Positions 50,867 to 59,097 of a stretch of 64,000 nt of DNA are shown here, in pieces. The DNA is from Eubacterium sp. (GTDB taxonomy: Bacteria > Bacillota > Clostridia > Lachnospirales > Lachnospiraceae): positions 62,001 to 126,000 of the forward strand of contig JAGBNF010000011.1 of NCBI GenBank assembly GCA_017634555.1. Direction: 5' to 3'. The number at the start of each line of letters is the position of its first letter. Position 1 is the first letter of the stretch. The position numbers and the translations under genes were made by a program. The notes beneath the pieces are model-generated. The model did not search any database. It saw only the letters and a program-made list of their open reading frames with translations, and was not told the DNA's origin.

Positions 50867-52765
50867 ATGAAGAGAAAGATTGCTGTATTTACAAACGGAT
50901 GGAATGACGACTATCTGGATTTTGCGCTGGAAGGAATCAGAAAACGTGCCGCTGAGGATAATATAGATGTATTTATATTTATGGATTATACATCTTATGA
51001 TAAGGTCGAAGGTGATATCATTGGTGAGCTTAATATCCTGAATCTTCCGAAGCTGGCAGCTTTTGATGGAGTGCTGCTGCTCGGGAATACGTTGAATAAT
51101 GCCGGAGAGAATGCAATCCTTCGTGAGAAAGTACTTGAAGCGAAGGTTCCTTCGTTATGCGTAGAATATCTGCTTGAGGGTATAAACTGCATAAGAACCG
51201 AAAATGTGAACGGTATGAAAGAACTCATGGAGCATATGATAACAGTTCACGGAGTTAAGGATATATTTTGGATAAGCGGTCCTCATGATAATGAAGAAAG
51301 TAATGAAAGATATAATGCATTAGTTGAGACTATGAAAGAGCACGGGCTTACTGTGGATCCGGAGAAATCCTTTGAAGGCTGCTGGAGCTATGCGATAGTA
51401 GAAGAAAACCTTCCGAAGATCCTTTCCAAGATGGATAAGCTTCCGGACGCATTTATCTGTGCGAATGATTCAATGGCGCTTGCTACATGTGTTGCGCTTG
51501 ATAATGCAGGTATAAAGGTTCCGCAGGATGTAAAGGTAACGGGCTTTGACAATCTCATGAGCGGTAACTATTTTTCACCGATCCTTACATCTGTAGACCG
51601 TGGATGGCAGCAACGAAGCTATCAGGCAATGGACAGCCTTATAGGACTTATGAACGGTGACCCCGATTTTGGTGATAAGGTTTATCATTCAACCTTTGAT
51701 AAGGGTGAATCCTGCGGATGTTCGATGGGCGATGCGGGACAGAGAATACAGAAAGAAGCAAGAACCAGAGCATTTAGTATTCCTGTTGAAAGAACAATCT
51801 TTGATTGGCATCTGATAAAAATCGATGAAGCGGTTACAAATGTAAAGACGCCGGAAGCTATACATGATGCATTTGCCGGGCTGATGGAACAAGACCATAA
51901 TTATGAAGGGGATGACTTCTTCATATGTCTGGATCAGCAGTTCGTTGAGTCCATGGAGAGAGAGGTGACCGGTAATACCGAAGGCTACAGTAAAGGAATC
52001 GATGTTATATACGGGATGGAAAAAGGTGTAACAATTCCGAGATATACAATATCGGTTGATGAATTAGTTCCGGGATATGACCCTGATTCATCGGAAACTG
52101 TGTTATATCTGATAGTGCCGCTTCATATCTATGCCGAATGTATAGGCTATTATGTAAGTAAGAATTACATAAAAATGATCAAGGATTTCTATATAAATTC
52201 TTTGACAAGGCATGTTGCATCCGGTCTCGTAAGAGCACGTCAGAATATAAAGCTTGAGACGTTTAATAAGCTGCTTGCAGATATATCGGTAAGAGATGAG
52301 CTTACGGGACTCTATAACCGAATGGGATATGAGAAGATAGCAATCCCTTATCTTGATGAGCTTCGACGCACAAAAAAGAAATCGGTTATCATGGTTGCGG
52401 ATATAAACAGAATGAAGATGATAAACGATCAGTATGGTCATCTTCAGGGTGATACGGCGATCAAAATCGTGGCAAGCGTTTTAAAGTCTTCTATTCCGAA
52501 TACCTGGAAGGCCGTAAGGTACGGCGGTGATGAATATGTTATTATTGGAGAGTACGAGGCCTCGGAGGATATGGAGGCAATCAAGAAGAAAGTCCTTGAT
52601 AAAGTTACGAGGATTTCCGAGGACCTGAATCTTCCTTTCAAGCTCAGTGTAAGTATCGGATATGTACTCATAGATCCGGATAATAATCTCGGAAATGAAG
52701 AGTACTTCCGAATGGCTGATGAAGCAATGTATGAGATGAAGCAGGAGGCGCATAAACTGTACTAA
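50867..52765 (+). CDS. Cytoplasmic LacI-type sugar-binding domain fused to GGDEF diguanylate cyclase (paralogue)
   Basis: 632 residues built like the protein at 40675. It has a sugar-binding LacI sensor without helix-turn-helix (LPDAFICANDSMALATCVAL, VPQDVKVTGFDN), the same ESCGC motif, a GAF-like middle region and a GGDEF domain with ELTGLYNRMGYEK, ADINRMKMINDQYGH and YGGDEYVIIG (about residue 551). GGDEY is a functional variant. No RxxD site. The two proteins differ clearly outside the motifs, so they probably sense different ligands. ATG 50867 (MKRKIAVFTNGWND) behind GGGGG is preferred over ATG 50834. Confidence 0.87.
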   Translation: MKRKIAVFTNGWNDDYLDFALEGIRKRAAEDNIDVFIFMDYTSYDKVEGDIIGELNILNLPKLAAFDGVLLLGNTLNNAGENAILREKVLEAKVPSLCVEYLLEGINCIRTENVNGMKELMEHMITVHGVKDIFWISGPHDNEESNERYNALVETMKEHGLTVDPEKSFEGCWSYAIVEENLPKILSKMDKLPDAFICANDSMALATCVALDNAGIKVPQDVKVTGFDNLMSGNYFSPILTSVDRGWQQRSYQAMDSLIGLMNGDPDFGDKVYHSTFDKGESCGCSMGDAGQRIQKEARTRAFSIPVERTIFDWHLIKIDEAVTNVKTPEAIHDAFAGLMEQDHNYEGDDFFICLDQQFVESMEREVTGNTEGYSKGIDVIYGMEKGVTIPRYTISVDELVPGYDPDSSETVLYLIVPLHIYAECIGYYVSKNYIKMIKDFYINSLTRHVASGLVRARQNIKLETFNKLLADISVRDELTGLYNRMGYEKIAIPYLDELRRTKKKSVIMVADINRMKMINDQYGHLQGDTAIKIVASVLKSSIPNTWKAVRYGGDEYVIIGEYEASEDMEAIKKKVLDKVTRISEDLNLPFKLSVSIGYVLIDPDNNLGNEEYFRMADEAMYEMKQEAHKLY

Positions 52766-52795
52766 AACAACGAAGTTTCTTGGTAGATGTGCCAT

Positions 52796-52866
52796 TTGCA
52801 ACTTGTAATAAAATAAGTTATGATGAAACAGTACGATTTTGAGCAGTGATCGTACTGTTTTATTGT
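52796..52866 (+). promoter_or_regulatory. aroB promoter followed immediately by terminator-like hairpin
   Basis: TTGCAA (52796-52801), 17-base spacer, TATGAT (52819-52824). Three bases later AACAGTACGAT/ATCGTACTGTT (52827-52859) forms a hairpin ending in TTTTATTG. The promoter region matches that at 59021-59042 in 19 of 22 bases. The hairpin could be a 5' stabiliser, an attenuator, or a terminator for the preceding gene. Confidence 0.6.
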
Positions 52867-52907
52867 TTTTGGCGAATATAGCCAATTAGAGTTTAAGGTG
52901 GTATTAA

Positions 52908-54020
52908 ATGAATAAATTCAGAGTTGAGTTAAAAAAAGTAGTTGATGACAGCTATGATATCGAAGTCGGCTACGAACTTATGGACAGCCTGATAAGAGAC
53001 ATTAAGGAAGGACTTGTCGGAAAGCTTCATAAGTTTGCTGTTATCACTGATAGTATAGTAAAGGATCTTTATGCCGAGAAGGTCTGTGAGCTTTTAAAGG
53101 CAGAGGGTTATCAGGTGGATCTCTTCGTATTCCCTGAAGGTGAGAAGAGTAAGACACGTGAGGTTAAAGCTGATATCGAAGACAGAATGCTTGAAGCAGG
53201 CTACAGAAGAGACTGCTGCATTATCGCAGTGGGTGGCGGAGTTGTTACGGATCTTGCGGGCTTTATAGCAGGAACCTATGGAAGAGGAGTTCCGTTTATC
53301 AATTATGCAACTACTCTTCTGGCTGCAGCAGATGCATCAGTCGGAGGAAAAACAGCGGTTGATACACCGCTTGCCACAAACCTTATCGGACTGTTCAATC
53401 AGCCAAAGAAGGTTTATATAGATATAGCAACCTGGAAGACCCTTCCGAAGAGACAGATAATCAGTGGACTTGCGGATACTATCAAGCATGCATGTATTAA
53501 GGACAGAGCATTCTTTGATTATCTGGATGAACATATGGAGGAAATCCTGAACCTGGAAAGAGAAGCCTGCGAGCACATTTCCGAGGAAAACTGCAGGATC
53601 AAGTATGAGGTTGTTATGAAGGACGAGAGAGAGTCAGGTCTCAGAGAGATACTCAATCTCGGACATACTGTAGGACGTGCCATAGAAACAGTCAGCGATT
53701 ATGAGCTTATGCATGGTGAAGCTGTTTCAATAGGTATAGTTGCCGAGGTTTATCTGGCAGAGAAGCTGGGACTTATCACAGTCGATGATAGAGACAAGGT
53801 TGTAAGCCTTCTCGATAAGGCAGGACTTCCGACACGCATTCCTGACTATATTGACAGGGAGGCACTGGTTAAGAAGCTATATACAGATAAGAAGGTTCGT
53901 GACGGACGACTTCGCTTCGTGCTTCAGGACAGCATAGGAAGTGTAAAGGAATTTGAGCCGGGTAACTTTGCAAAGCCTCTGGATGAGGATTTTGTAAGAG
54001 AAGTTATTCAGATATTATGA
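52908..54020 (+). CDS. aroB: 3-dehydroquinate synthase
   Basis: Second enzyme of the shikimate pathway, NAD- and metal-dependent. 370 residues with VIAVGGGVVTDLAGFIAGTYGRGVPF split over the NAD-binding region, TTLLAAADASVGGKTAVD, the metal ligands in LRE..NLGHTVGRAIE (His) and MHGEAVSIG (His), and the IKDRAFFD block. All active-site elements are present. It ends in a four-base overlap with a response-regulator gene, an unusual partner for aroB. No other aromatic-synthesis gene is near. Confidence 0.96.
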   Translation: MNKFRVELKKVVDDSYDIEVGYELMDSLIRDIKEGLVGKLHKFAVITDSIVKDLYAEKVCELLKAEGYQVDLFVFPEGEKSKTREVKADIEDRMLEAGYRRDCCIIAVGGGVVTDLAGFIAGTYGRGVPFINYATTLLAAADASVGGKTAVDTPLATNLIGLFNQPKKVYIDIATWKTLPKRQIISGLADTIKHACIKDRAFFDYLDEHMEEILNLEREACEHISEENCRIKYEVVMKDERESGLREILNLGHTVGRAIETVSDYELMHGEAVSIGIVAEVYLAEKLGLITVDDRDKVVSLLDKAGLPTRIPDYIDREALVKKLYTDKKVRDGRLRFVLQDSIGSVKEFEPGNFAKPLDEDFVREVIQIL

Positions 54021-54709
54021 TGAGAGTTGCAGTATGTGACGATGAAAAGAGAATACGGGAGGAGATTGCAGGCAGGATAAGAGAAAGCCTTCCTGACTGT
54101 GAGATTGATGTTTATGGGAGCGGGAAGGAGCTTCTTAAAGCATTACGGGAACGTACATTTGATCTGCTCCTTCTGGATATAGATATGCCGGAAATAAGCG
54201 GCCTAGAGCTTGCGTCTCAGATTATGTCGGGGACTGAGCGGCCACTTATCGTATTTGTCACAAGTCATGATGAGCTTGTATATGACAGTCTTCAGCTGCA
54301 TCCCTTCGGCTTTGTCAGAAAGTCTCATCTGGATGATGAACTGACACGAGTTCTGCGGGATGCGGCAGAGGAGGTCTGTGCCCGTGACAGACATTTCTGT
54401 TTTCATACCTCCTCAGGGGATGTCAGACTTAAGACGGAAGATATACTTTATTTTGAATCTGACGGTAATTACATCAAGGTTAAAACTGTCGATGCGGAAT
54501 ACCGTTTCAGAGAAACCATGCAGGTACTTGAAAACACACTTGTACAGGATGGCTTTGTCAGAGTACATAAGGGCTTTCTCGTGAATCAGGAAGCAGTTAA
54601 GATCATTAATTCAGATATGATCATTCTTACTGATAATTCTGAAATTCCGCTGGGAAGAAGCTATCAGGAAAATGCAAGAAGAACGCTTATGAGGAGTATG
54701 CTCAGGTGA
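54017..54709 (+). CDS. LytTR-family response regulator
   Basis: 230 residues. Receiver domain (1-120) with CDDEK, phospho-Asp in LLLLDIDMPEISGLE (about residue 55) and the Lys in VRKSH. A LytTR DNA-binding domain follows (about 130-230, ILYFESDGNYIKVK, FVRVHKGFLVN, IPLGRSY). Typical targets are direct repeats before ABC transporter or bacteriocin-type operons. The start ATG 54017 overlaps aroB; the kinase gene overlaps its end by four bases. Confidence 0.93.
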   Translation: MMRVAVCDDEKRIREEIAGRIRESLPDCEIDVYGSGKELLKALRERTFDLLLLDIDMPEISGLELASQIMSGTERPLIVFVTSHDELVYDSLQLHPFGFVRKSHLDDELTRVLRDAAEEVCARDRHFCFHTSSGDVRLKTEDILYFESDGNYIKVKTVDAEYRFRETMQVLENTLVQDGFVRVHKGFLVNQEAVKIINSDMIILTDNSEIPLGRSYQENARRTLMRSMLR

Positions 54710-55431
54710 TCGGTAGGAAGAATCAATCAAATGCAGATTATGAAGAACTCAGCAGAAAGTATGATGAGCTCTTTGCAAAATGTGAGGAGCTGGAATTTGA
54801 GCTTTCTGAAATGAGGGTAAATACCGATAATATTGAGAAGCAGGAAGAGGAGATACGCAGTCTTCATGAAAGCATGCGGAGCATTAAGCATGATATGAAG
54901 AATCATCTAATGGTCACTCTTTCTTATCTGAATGACGGAGACAGTGAGGCTGCGAAGACGTACATTTCCGGAATACTCAATAAGCTGAATAAGATACACA
55001 GTTATATAGAGACGGGCAACTCGCTGCTGAATCATATATTGAATGAGAAGCTGGCAGAGGCGCGTCAGCATGGAATAGATATCAAGGCAGAGGTTGAAAA
55101 CCTGGCATTTGATAAGATGGAGAGCATGGATTTTTCTGCCCTTCTTTCAAATATGCTTGATAATGCCATAGAGGCATGCATGAAGGAAGAGACACCGCAG
55201 CTGGGGGTCAGAATTTCGAAGCAGAGAGCATATGAAACAATAGTAGTAAAGAATAAGATTTCCGGATCGGTACTCGACAGTAATCCGGAGCTTGTAACAT
55301 CGAAGTCCGATTCCGTTGAACACGGAAGAGGCATTCCGCAGATTAAAGGAATTGTAGAAAAATACAGTGGCATATGCGACTTCTATGAGGAAGATGGCTT
55401 CTTCACAGTCTGTGCGTTTATCCCACTATAG
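54706..55431 (+). CDS. Soluble GHKL-domain sensor kinase
   Basis: 241 residues beginning at GTG 54706, overlapping the LytTR regulator gene. An N-terminal coiled coil (about 10-60, rich in E, K, L) leads to the phospho-acceptor box SIKHDMKNHLMV, then the ATPase domain with LLSNMLDNAIEACMK (N box) and the glycine box HGRGIPQIKGIVEKY. It is AgrC-like but entirely lacks the membrane sensor part, so it must sense inside the cell or work through a partner. The ABC operon 65 bases downstream is the probable target or partner. Confidence 0.92.
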   Translation: MIGRKNQSNADYEELSRKYDELFAKCEELEFELSEMRVNTDNIEKQEEEIRSLHESMRSIKHDMKNHLMVTLSYLNDGDSEAAKTYISGILNKLNKIHSYIETGNSLLNHILNEKLAEARQHGIDIKAEVENLAFDKMESMDFSALLSNMLDNAIEACMKEETPQLGVRISKQRAYETIVVKNKISGSVLDSNPELVTSKSDSVEHGRGIPQIKGIVEKYSGICDFYEEDGFFTVCAFIPL

Positions 55432-55448
55432 ATACCGTTTATCCCAGG

Positions 55449-55475
55449 TCCCTTGTAATAGTATATTACAGGGGA
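55449..55475. promoter_or_regulatory. Inverted repeat between kinase and ABC genes
   Basis: TCCCTTGTAATA-GTA-TATTACAGGGGA has 12-base arms with one G-T pair. It lies 22 bases before the ATPase start. It could be an operator or a hairpin separating the two sets of genes; the following sequence ATATTATCGTTTT is only weakly T-rich. Confidence 0.45.
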
Positions 55476-55496
55476 TATTATCGTTTTGAGGTTGGC

Positions 55497-56432
55497 ATGA
55501 TTAATTTTGAGAACGTATCCAAATTCATAATTTCAGATGTCTCACTTCATATTCCGAAAGGAACGGTGACGGGACTTATAGGTCATACCGGCGCCGGAAA
55601 GACAACGCTGGTCAGACTTGCCGCAGGACTTCTCCTTCCCGAAAGAGGAAGAGTGAGAGTGATGAGCGAGGACCCCATAGCATATCGCGGGAAATACGGT
55701 TCCAAACTTAGCGTGTTCCTGGCAGGCGTACATCATCTTGCAGATGAGGATTCGGCAATGACTGCTCTTAATATGCTGCAGGAAATGTACCGCATACCGA
55801 AAGACATTTTCGAGGCTCGCTACAATGAGCTGTCCGAGAGATTCGGGTTTAAGGCTTATGAGAGGAATCCTCTGAAATCACTTTCCGTCGGACAGAGACA
55901 GAGGGTGGAGCTGGCTTCGGTGTTTATTATGGATTCAGAGCTTATGATCCTTGATGAACCCGAGGTGGGCCTTGATGATATGGGAAAGCAGGCACTTGAA
56001 GAGCTGATCAGGGACAGAGCGTCCCGGGGGGCTACATTTCTCATCACCTCCCATAATATGGCGGGGATATCAAAGACCTGTTCGCGACTTGCCATACTGG
56101 CCAAAGGACACCTGATATTCCACGGTAGCGAGGATTCTCTAAGAAGCAGATATCTTCCGATCAATACACTTACGATCACTTATGAGGGAGCGATTCCGAA
56201 TATAGATGATCTTCCGATAGTGAGATACAGGATGGAAGGAAAGCAAATCAGCTATGATTACAATTCCCGTTATATAACCGCATCGGAGCTTATGGAGGTT
56301 CTTATGGCACAGACTGAGATTACGGATATCAAGATTAAGAAACCTGACCTCGAACAGATTGTTATTTCTATAATGAAGTCGGAGGAAAAAGATGAGTTTT
56401 ATCGAGGTAAAGAACATCAGCAAAAAATATAA
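55497..56432 (+). CDS. ABC transporter ATP-binding protein (first ATPase of four-gene exporter)
   Basis: 311 residues. Walker A is GHTGAGKTT, the signature LSVGQRQRVELA, Walker B LMILDEPEVGLDD and the switch His in ITSHNMAGIS. The C-terminal ~80 residues are an accessory domain (IVISIMKSEEKDEFYRG at the end). It overlaps the second ATPase gene by 41 bases. The typical exporter of this group has one ATPase and two permeases, so this is an additional, more divergent ATPase that may form a heterodimer with the next one. Confidence 0.9.
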   Translation: MINFENVSKFIISDVSLHIPKGTVTGLIGHTGAGKTTLVRLAAGLLLPERGRVRVMSEDPIAYRGKYGSKLSVFLAGVHHLADEDSAMTALNMLQEMYRIPKDIFEARYNELSERFGFKAYERNPLKSLSVGQRQRVELASVFIMDSELMILDEPEVGLDDMGKQALEELIRDRASRGATFLITSHNMAGISKTCSRLAILAKGHLIFHGSEDSLRSRYLPINTLTITYEGAIPNIDDLPIVRYRMEGKQISYDYNSRYITASELMEVLMAQTEITDIKIKKPDLEQIVISIMKSEEKDEFYRGKEHQQKI

Positions 56433-57381
56433 GATAAGCAAGAGGAAAAGCGGAATTCCGGGAATGCTTGCGAACCTTTTTGTTCCGAAGTTCGAAGATA
56501 AGGAAGCGGTGAAGGATATCAGCTTCTCGATAGAGCAGGGTGAAATGGTGGGCTTTGTGGGACCAAACGGTGCCGGCAAATCCACTACGATAAAAATGCT
56601 TTCGGGAATCCTCTATCCGGATAAGGGTGAGATATCGGTATCCGGGATAATCCCTTATAAGCAGAGACGTGAGTATGTCGGAAAGATAGGCGTTGTGTTC
56701 GGACAGAAGTCGCAGCTTCAGTGGGACCTTCCGGTTATGGACAGCTTTGAACTTCTTAAGGCAATATACAGAGTTCCCGATGAAGTGTATAAGAAGAATA
56801 TTGACAGATATACCGAGATGCTGGATATGTCGGGATTTCTGAAGCAGCCGGTAAGACAGCTTTCTCTCGGACAGAGAATGAGGGCAGATATAGCTGCGGC
56901 GCTGCTGCATTCTCCGGAGATCGTATTCTTCGATGAACCGACCATTGGTGTGGATGTGGTCGGTAAAGACAGCATAAGAAATTTCATAAGAGAGCTGAAT
57001 GAGGAAGATAAGGTAACGATGATCTTTACCACTCATGATATGCAGGATATCGAGAAGACCTGCAACAGACTTATCATCATCAACAAGGGCTCCAAGATTT
57101 TTGACGGAACACTGGATGAGGTTAGACGTCTTCACGGATCGTCACGTCAGCTGGATGTATATTTCATGAATGATGAGACGGTAAAGCCGATACCGGGCGT
57201 TGAGATAGAAGAGGTTGATAAACGTCACAGTCAGCTTATCTTTGACGGACGAAAGGTCCGCATAAATGACCTTATGAGCCAGCTGCTTACAAAGTACAAT
57301 GTAAAGGATATCAATATCGCTGAGCCAGATATAGAAAGCATAATCAGAAAGATATACAGCAGAGAGAAGGTGGCTGTATGA
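56392..57381 (+). CDS. ABC transporter ATP-binding protein, COG4586 type
   Basis: 329 residues. The N-terminal extension KKYKISKRKSGIPGMLANLF before Walker A (GPNGAGKST) is characteristic of the COG4586 group. Others: FGQKSQLQWDLPVMDSFELL (Q-loop region), signature LSLGQRMRADIAAALLH, Walker B IVFFDEPTIGVDV, and TTHDMQDIEKTC. It partners the COG4587 and COG3694 permeases encoded next. GGAGGAAAAAG precedes ATG 56392, inside the preceding gene. Overlap with the following permease gene is four bases. Confidence 0.93.
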   Translation: MSFIEVKNISKKYKISKRKSGIPGMLANLFVPKFEDKEAVKDISFSIEQGEMVGFVGPNGAGKSTTIKMLSGILYPDKGEISVSGIIPYKQRREYVGKIGVVFGQKSQLQWDLPVMDSFELLKAIYRVPDEVYKKNIDRYTEMLDMSGFLKQPVRQLSLGQRMRADIAAALLHSPEIVFFDEPTIGVDVVGKDSIRNFIRELNEEDKVTMIFTTHDMQDIEKTCNRLIIINKGSKIFDGTLDEVRRLHGSSRQLDVYFMNDETVKPIPGVEIEEVDKRHSQLIFDGRKVRINDLMSQLLTKYNVKDINIAEPDIESIIRKIYSREKVAV

Positions 57382-58166
57382 GAGCTTACTACGCATATGC
57401 GAAGAAAACATTTCTCGGAAAGAGTGCTTACAGATTCGATCACCTGATGGGAATTTTGTCCACCTGTCTGCAGTTCTTTATCTTTTATGAGATTTACAGA
57501 GCTCTTTACGGAGGTAGTGACAGTGTCGACGGAATAACGATGTCGATGGTCACCACAAACTTTGTGCTGTCCTTCGGACTGGGTGCTGTATTTACTCCGA
57601 ATGATTATTTTCTCCCGAGCAGGATATGGGACGGAAGCATTTCCACGGAGCTACTTCGACCTATGAGTTTTAAGGGCAGAATGATCGCGGAAAATGTGGG
57701 AGAGGCGGTATTCAATCTCATATTCAAATTTATACCGATTCTTATTATCGCCTTACTCACAACGGGAATGTCAAAGCCGGCGGGGGCACTGAACCTGATA
57801 CTCTTTATAGTCAGTGCGATCCTAGGATACGGAGTTTTATGGACCATAAGCTTTGCGGTTCAGATGACCTCCTTCTGGCTCATTAATATCTGGAGTCTTA
57901 TTACCATCAAGGATGTTTTTGTAAACATCCTTTCGGGAAAAATGATACCGCTCTGGTTCATGCCGGTATGGATGGCGGGAGTTTTGAAGTATTCTCCTTT
58001 CGCATCCATATATTTTACTCCGGTGGAGATATATCTAGGACAGCTTTCAGGCTCCGAGATAGGTTATAAATGTCTGCTTCAGATCATATGGATAGTTGTT
58101 ATATATGCTGTCGGAGATTTCCTTTGGAACAAAGGACAGAAGAAGCTTGTGGTACAGGGAGGTTAA
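57378..58166 (+). CDS. ABC-2 permease, COG4587 type
   Basis: 262 residues with six predicted membrane segments. The N-terminus MRAYYAYAKKTFLGKSAYRF and the middle sequence ELLRPMSFKGRMIAENVGEAVF (LLRP motif) are typical of this permease type. It forms the membrane channel with the next protein. ATG 57378 overlaps the ATPase stop (ATGA-type coupling). Confidence 0.9.
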   Translation: MRAYYAYAKKTFLGKSAYRFDHLMGILSTCLQFFIFYEIYRALYGGSDSVDGITMSMVTTNFVLSFGLGAVFTPNDYFLPSRIWDGSISTELLRPMSFKGRMIAENVGEAVFNLIFKFIPILIIALLTTGMSKPAGALNLILFIVSAILGYGVLWTISFAVQMTSFWLINIWSLITIKDVFVNILSGKMIPLWFMPVWMAGVLKYSPFASIYFTPVEIYLGQLSGSEIGYKCLLQIIWIVVIYAVGDFLWNKGQKKLVVQGG

Positions 58167-58168
58167 CA

Positions 58169-58975
58169 GTGGGCGATACGATACATTTAATGGCTGTATA
58201 TACGAAGACAACAGCAAAGGCGTGGTTTCAATACAGAGTTGATGCGCTGCTCAAATCTCTGGCAGTTTTTTTGAGAGAATCCACAGCCATAATCGTCATA
58301 TATTTCACGCTTCTTAAGTTTGATACGCTCAGTGGCTGGAATATATATGAGATGCTGTTTCTCTGCAGTCTCATCTTTATGACATACGGAATAATGATCA
58401 TATTCTTCACGGGAATCAGAGATTTTGGAAAGACTGTCCGTGACGGAAGCTTCGACAGGTTCCTGCTGAGACCGAGAGGACTGCTGTTCCAGATACTTTT
58501 CTCAAATGCGGACTGGTTCGCGTCGATCGGACAGGGCGGCCTAGGAGTAGCTCTCTTCATAGTGTCTGCCGGAAAAGTCGGAGTCAGCTGGAATGCGGAG
58601 AATATCTGCTACTATATTCTTACGGTTGCGGGAGGAGTGCTGATCCAGGGTGCCATATTCCTTTTTCTTGCAGCGCTGAATATCTATCTGCTGGAAACCA
58701 ACAGCCTCAAGGAGCTGTTGTACTGGAATATGCGAAAATTTGCGGGATATCCTATAAGCATATTCGGAAAGCTTATTCAGACAATCATGATTTATATTAT
58801 GCCCTTTGCTTTTGTTAATTATTTTCCGGCACAGTATCTTCTCAGAAAAAACGATATGAATCAGTATCCCGCATTTTACATGTATCTGACTCCTGTTATA
58901 GGTATAGTCATGTACATTCTTTCGTACCTTTTCTGGAGATATTCCATAAGGTTTTACAAGAGCTCGGGAAACTAG
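58169..58975 (+). CDS. ABC-2 permease, COG3694 type
   Basis: 268 residues with six membrane segments. GSFDRFLLRPRGLLFQIL carries the FLLRP motif of this permease type, and YFPAQYLLRKN near the C-terminus is also characteristic. GTG 58169 is chosen as the start because GGGAGG stands six bases before it and the preceding gene ends at 58166; ATG 58190, seven codons in, is an alternative. It is last in the operon and no clear terminator follows other than the hairpin at 59035. Confidence 0.88.
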   Translation: MGDTIHLMAVYTKTTAKAWFQYRVDALLKSLAVFLRESTAIIVIYFTLLKFDTLSGWNIYEMLFLCSLIFMTYGIMIIFFTGIRDFGKTVRDGSFDRFLLRPRGLLFQILFSNADWFASIGQGGLGVALFIVSAGKVGVSWNAENICYYILTVAGGVLIQGAIFLFLAALNIYLLETNSLKELLYWNMRKFAGYPISIFGKLIQTIMIYIMPFAFVNYFPAQYLLRKNDMNQYPAFYMYLTPVIGIVMYILSYLFWRYSIRFYKSSGN

Positions 58976-59005
58976 AAATAATTGAGCGAAAGGCTTAGTT
59001 ATTCT

Positions 59006-59076
59006 TTGAAAAATGAAATAGAATAAGTTATTATGATACAGTGTAGTCTTAATTATGAGACACACTGTATCATTTT
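59006..59076 (+). promoter_or_regulatory. Promoter of the esterase-GH127 operon followed by 5' hairpin
   Basis: TTGAAA (59006-59011), 17-base spacer, TATTAT (59029-59034). GATACAGTGT/ACACTGTATC (59035-59044/59062-59071) forms a hairpin beginning at the next base and is followed by ATTTTAG. It closely resembles the aroB promoter arrangement. Confidence 0.6.
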
Positions 59077-59097
59077 AGATTATGGGGTAATAAGAAT

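Noticed and set aside
56368..57135. 255-codon minus-strand frame
   Set aside because: Shadow of the second ATPase gene, which has complete Walker and signature motifs on the plus strand.
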